Shown piece by piece: positions 62,484-64,000 of a stretch of 64,000 nt of DNA. The stretch lies in NCBI GenBank assembly GCA_000711775.1, contig ARYC01001249.1, positions 33,996-97,995 on the forward strand, written 5' to 3'. A model generated the notes under the pieces. That model had not been told where the DNA came from, ran no database searches, and saw nothing but the letters and a program-made list of their open reading frames with translations. The translations under genes were made by a program, and so were the position numbers. The stretch comes from Oxytricha trifallax. Its lineage: Eukaryota; Ciliophora; Spirotrichea; Sporadotrichida; Oxytrichidae. Positions within the stretch are counted from its first letter, which is position 1. The number at the start of each line of letters is the position of its first letter.

Positions 62484-62600
62484 CAAAACCCCAAAACCCT
62501 TTCAGTAGTTTGATTGAGTTTTTGATTGATAAAAGTAGACTATTAGTGCATACTTTATTAGGGTTTTAATAGGGTTTATGTAAGGGTTTAATGTTTAAAT
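62484..62600 (-). repeat. TBE terminal inverted repeat (left end)
   Basis: Matches the reverse complement of 3445-3551. This copy keeps the full telomere-like CCCCAAAACCC. Confidence 0.9.
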
Positions 62601-62664
62601 ATCAGTATTTTAAGTGAGTATAACAAGCGAGTTTAAAATATTTCACACAAACATAAGCTTAGAG

Positions 62665-64000
62665 TCATGTGGCAGTTCTCTGAATTTTATCTTTCTAAGT
62701 TGATATGTGATCGTTTCTATTGTTTGTTAATTCTCTTAGCTTGGCTTGATAATAGTTCAGTATGCAAGTTCTCTAAGACCTCCAATTATTTTATTTTCAT
62801 CGAGATAATGTTTGATTCTATGCTTAGAATCTCTCTCACCCCTGCAGCTAAAGTAATCGTTTCTTGGCATGTCGCTCTCTATTATTATTACTGCTAGAGC
62901 CCAGATATCCCATTAAGTGTCTCCATCTCTCCAATCCTCTCTCTCTGGAATATCCAGGAGTGCCGTATACATTTCCTCATGCAGAAGCTTGCACTCTTTG
63001 AGCTCTGTTGAAGTCAATAATATAAACTCTAAGAGGCTAAAAGTACATAATGATGTACTCTGGCTTTAAGTCTCTATGAACATAACCTAACTTGTGAAGC
63101 TCTTCAATCCCTTCAACTATCTGCTATACTATCTAGCTAATTTATCTCTAACATCTATTGTCAGATAAGAATTCTCTGTATGTCATTTCAAGTAATGGAA
63201 GCCTGAAGGCGACATGATCTTTACCAAGTAAAATAGCATCAAGCTAGATGATATGCCTGCACTCATTTAACTTGCCTTTTAAAGAGCATAATACTCATTG
63301 CAAATTCCATTTGGAACTTGTCATCAGCAAGGAAGTAATTGAATGGATATATCTTGTAAGCATATTAGCCATCTGTAATGACTCTCTTCTCAATTTTTTC
63401 TTCAAGAGTGAGGTAGCTCTCTAGGCAAAAATCTTAGTCAATAATTTTTAATATAGGAATCTTCATTGCCTCTATTTTAACCATGATTTTATTGATCTCA
63501 GAGACTGGAAAGTTCTTGACTGCTTTCTTCATCTTTACTTACTTCTAGACTTCAACTCTAAGAGACTCCACTGGGTTTCTTGATCTTCTCTTTTAGAGGA
63601 ATCTATTCCCTGTAGGTTCATGAATAAAGACAAAACTTTGATAGTGCTTTTTCTTTAAGTGCTATTTGAGGTCTCTAGTATGAGAATATGGCTTCTCACA
63701 GAACTCACAGACATATTTCCCATCTTTCTTTTCATGCTTGAGATATAACCTTGGCATATCGTTGTGTATATCTCTCAAGTGTCTCTTATAAGTTGACTTG
63801 TAAGGGAAAACTTTATTGCATTCTTTGCATTAATAGACAACTTTGGATGGTATTTATTAATGCTCTATGGCGGGTTGTTTTACCTCTTCCTCAATTTGCA
63901 CAGCTTCTTTGATAACCTTCTACTTAATTTATATTAAAATCTCAAAGCTAGACTGGTCAAAGTTGTCATAAGTAGGCTCCCACTGAGTACAAGCGTCTCT
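62665..64000 (-). pseudogene. TBE zinc-finger/protein-kinase ORF, broken (5' end outside window)
   Basis: Stop TGA 62665-62667. Zinc fingers read YQCKECNKVFPYKSTYKRH (about 63780-63840) and CEFCEKPYSHTRDLKQH (about 63660-63710), both intact. Frame breaks occur near 63262 (after FAMSIMLFK) and at an in-frame TGA near 62974 (ASA-TGA-GNV; the other copy reads ASALGNV). The catalytic loop here is VHRDLKPE with the usual His, then IIDFNRAQ with DFN instead of DFG, as in the other copy. So DFN is a family feature, whereas the Asn for His in copy 1 is a private change. Confidence 0.85.

Larger units (their letters stand above)
62484..64000 (-). mobile_element. TBE transposon, left part (continues past window)
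   Basis: Begins CAAAACCCCAAAACCC after a flanking AAT, then the TBE terminal repeat, then the zinc-finger/kinase ORF on the minus strand. Opposite orientation to the TBE at 1-3551 and about 59 kb away, so two separate insertions. Confidence 0.93.

Noticed and set aside
1-64000. CRISPR arrays, bacterial operons, ribosome binding sites
   Set aside because: No spaced direct repeats; genetic code, introns and transposons show a ciliate nuclear genome.

Overview
This window looks like germline (micronuclear) DNA of a stichotrich ciliate of the Oxytricha/Stylonychia type. Three things point there. Conserved proteins can only be read when TAA and TAG are taken as glutamine and TGA as the only stop. 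The DNA is very AT-rich and crowded with transposons. Two elements end in an inverted repeat that begins with the telomere-like CAAAACCCCAAAACCC, the hallmark of TBE transposons, each next to an AAT target triplet. Because of the code, standard-code open frames greatly understate the genes here.

Layout. 1-3551: right part of a TBE element (DD34E transposase, a 164-residue ORF, a zinc-finger/kinase pseudogene). 4.24-5.7 kb: 5'-truncated reverse transcriptase element. 6.1-11.3 kb: nearly full-length LINE (endonuclease, reverse transcriptase, and a third, intact 455-residue ORF). 11.8-12.4 kb: small candidate tail-anchored protein gene. 13.1-14.7 kb: YHYH-like secreted protein gene beside a divergent unknown gene; the pair recurs, decayed, at 22.3-23.5 kb, and the unknown gene recurs alone at 61.7-62.5 kb. 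16.6-20.0 kb: second LINE. 24.0-26.3 kb: 2.3-kb inverted duplication. 26.5-28.3, 30.5-32.1, 39.0-39.5 and 57.4-58.95 kb: further elements sharing one 3' terminus and an (ATT)n tail. 36.2-38.6 kb: 5'-truncated copy of the first LINE. 40.9-47.1 kb: a cluster with a SecA-like helicase pseudogene, an intact 132-residue ORF, an intact gene with three tiny introns, and a Tc1/mariner-like transposase with a long N-terminal extension; an MT-A70 adenine methyltransferase pseudogene follows at 49.2-50.5 kb. 56.16-57.21 kb: GC-tipped palindrome. 62484-64000: a second TBE element, facing the other way.

Between these, small islands of higher GC content and plausible coding (a kinase activation-loop fragment at 39.7 kb, others near 15, 30, 33, 34.5, 53.2 and 59.8-60.1 kb) may be macronuclear-destined segments (MDSs) or exons in AT-rich spacer. 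The most unusual locus is 40.9-50.5 kb, possibly a large Tc1/mariner-class element carrying a SecA-like helicase and perhaps an adenine methyltransferase. I could not find its terminal repeats, so that grouping is inference. All readings were made by eye; frames and boundaries in decayed genes are approximate.
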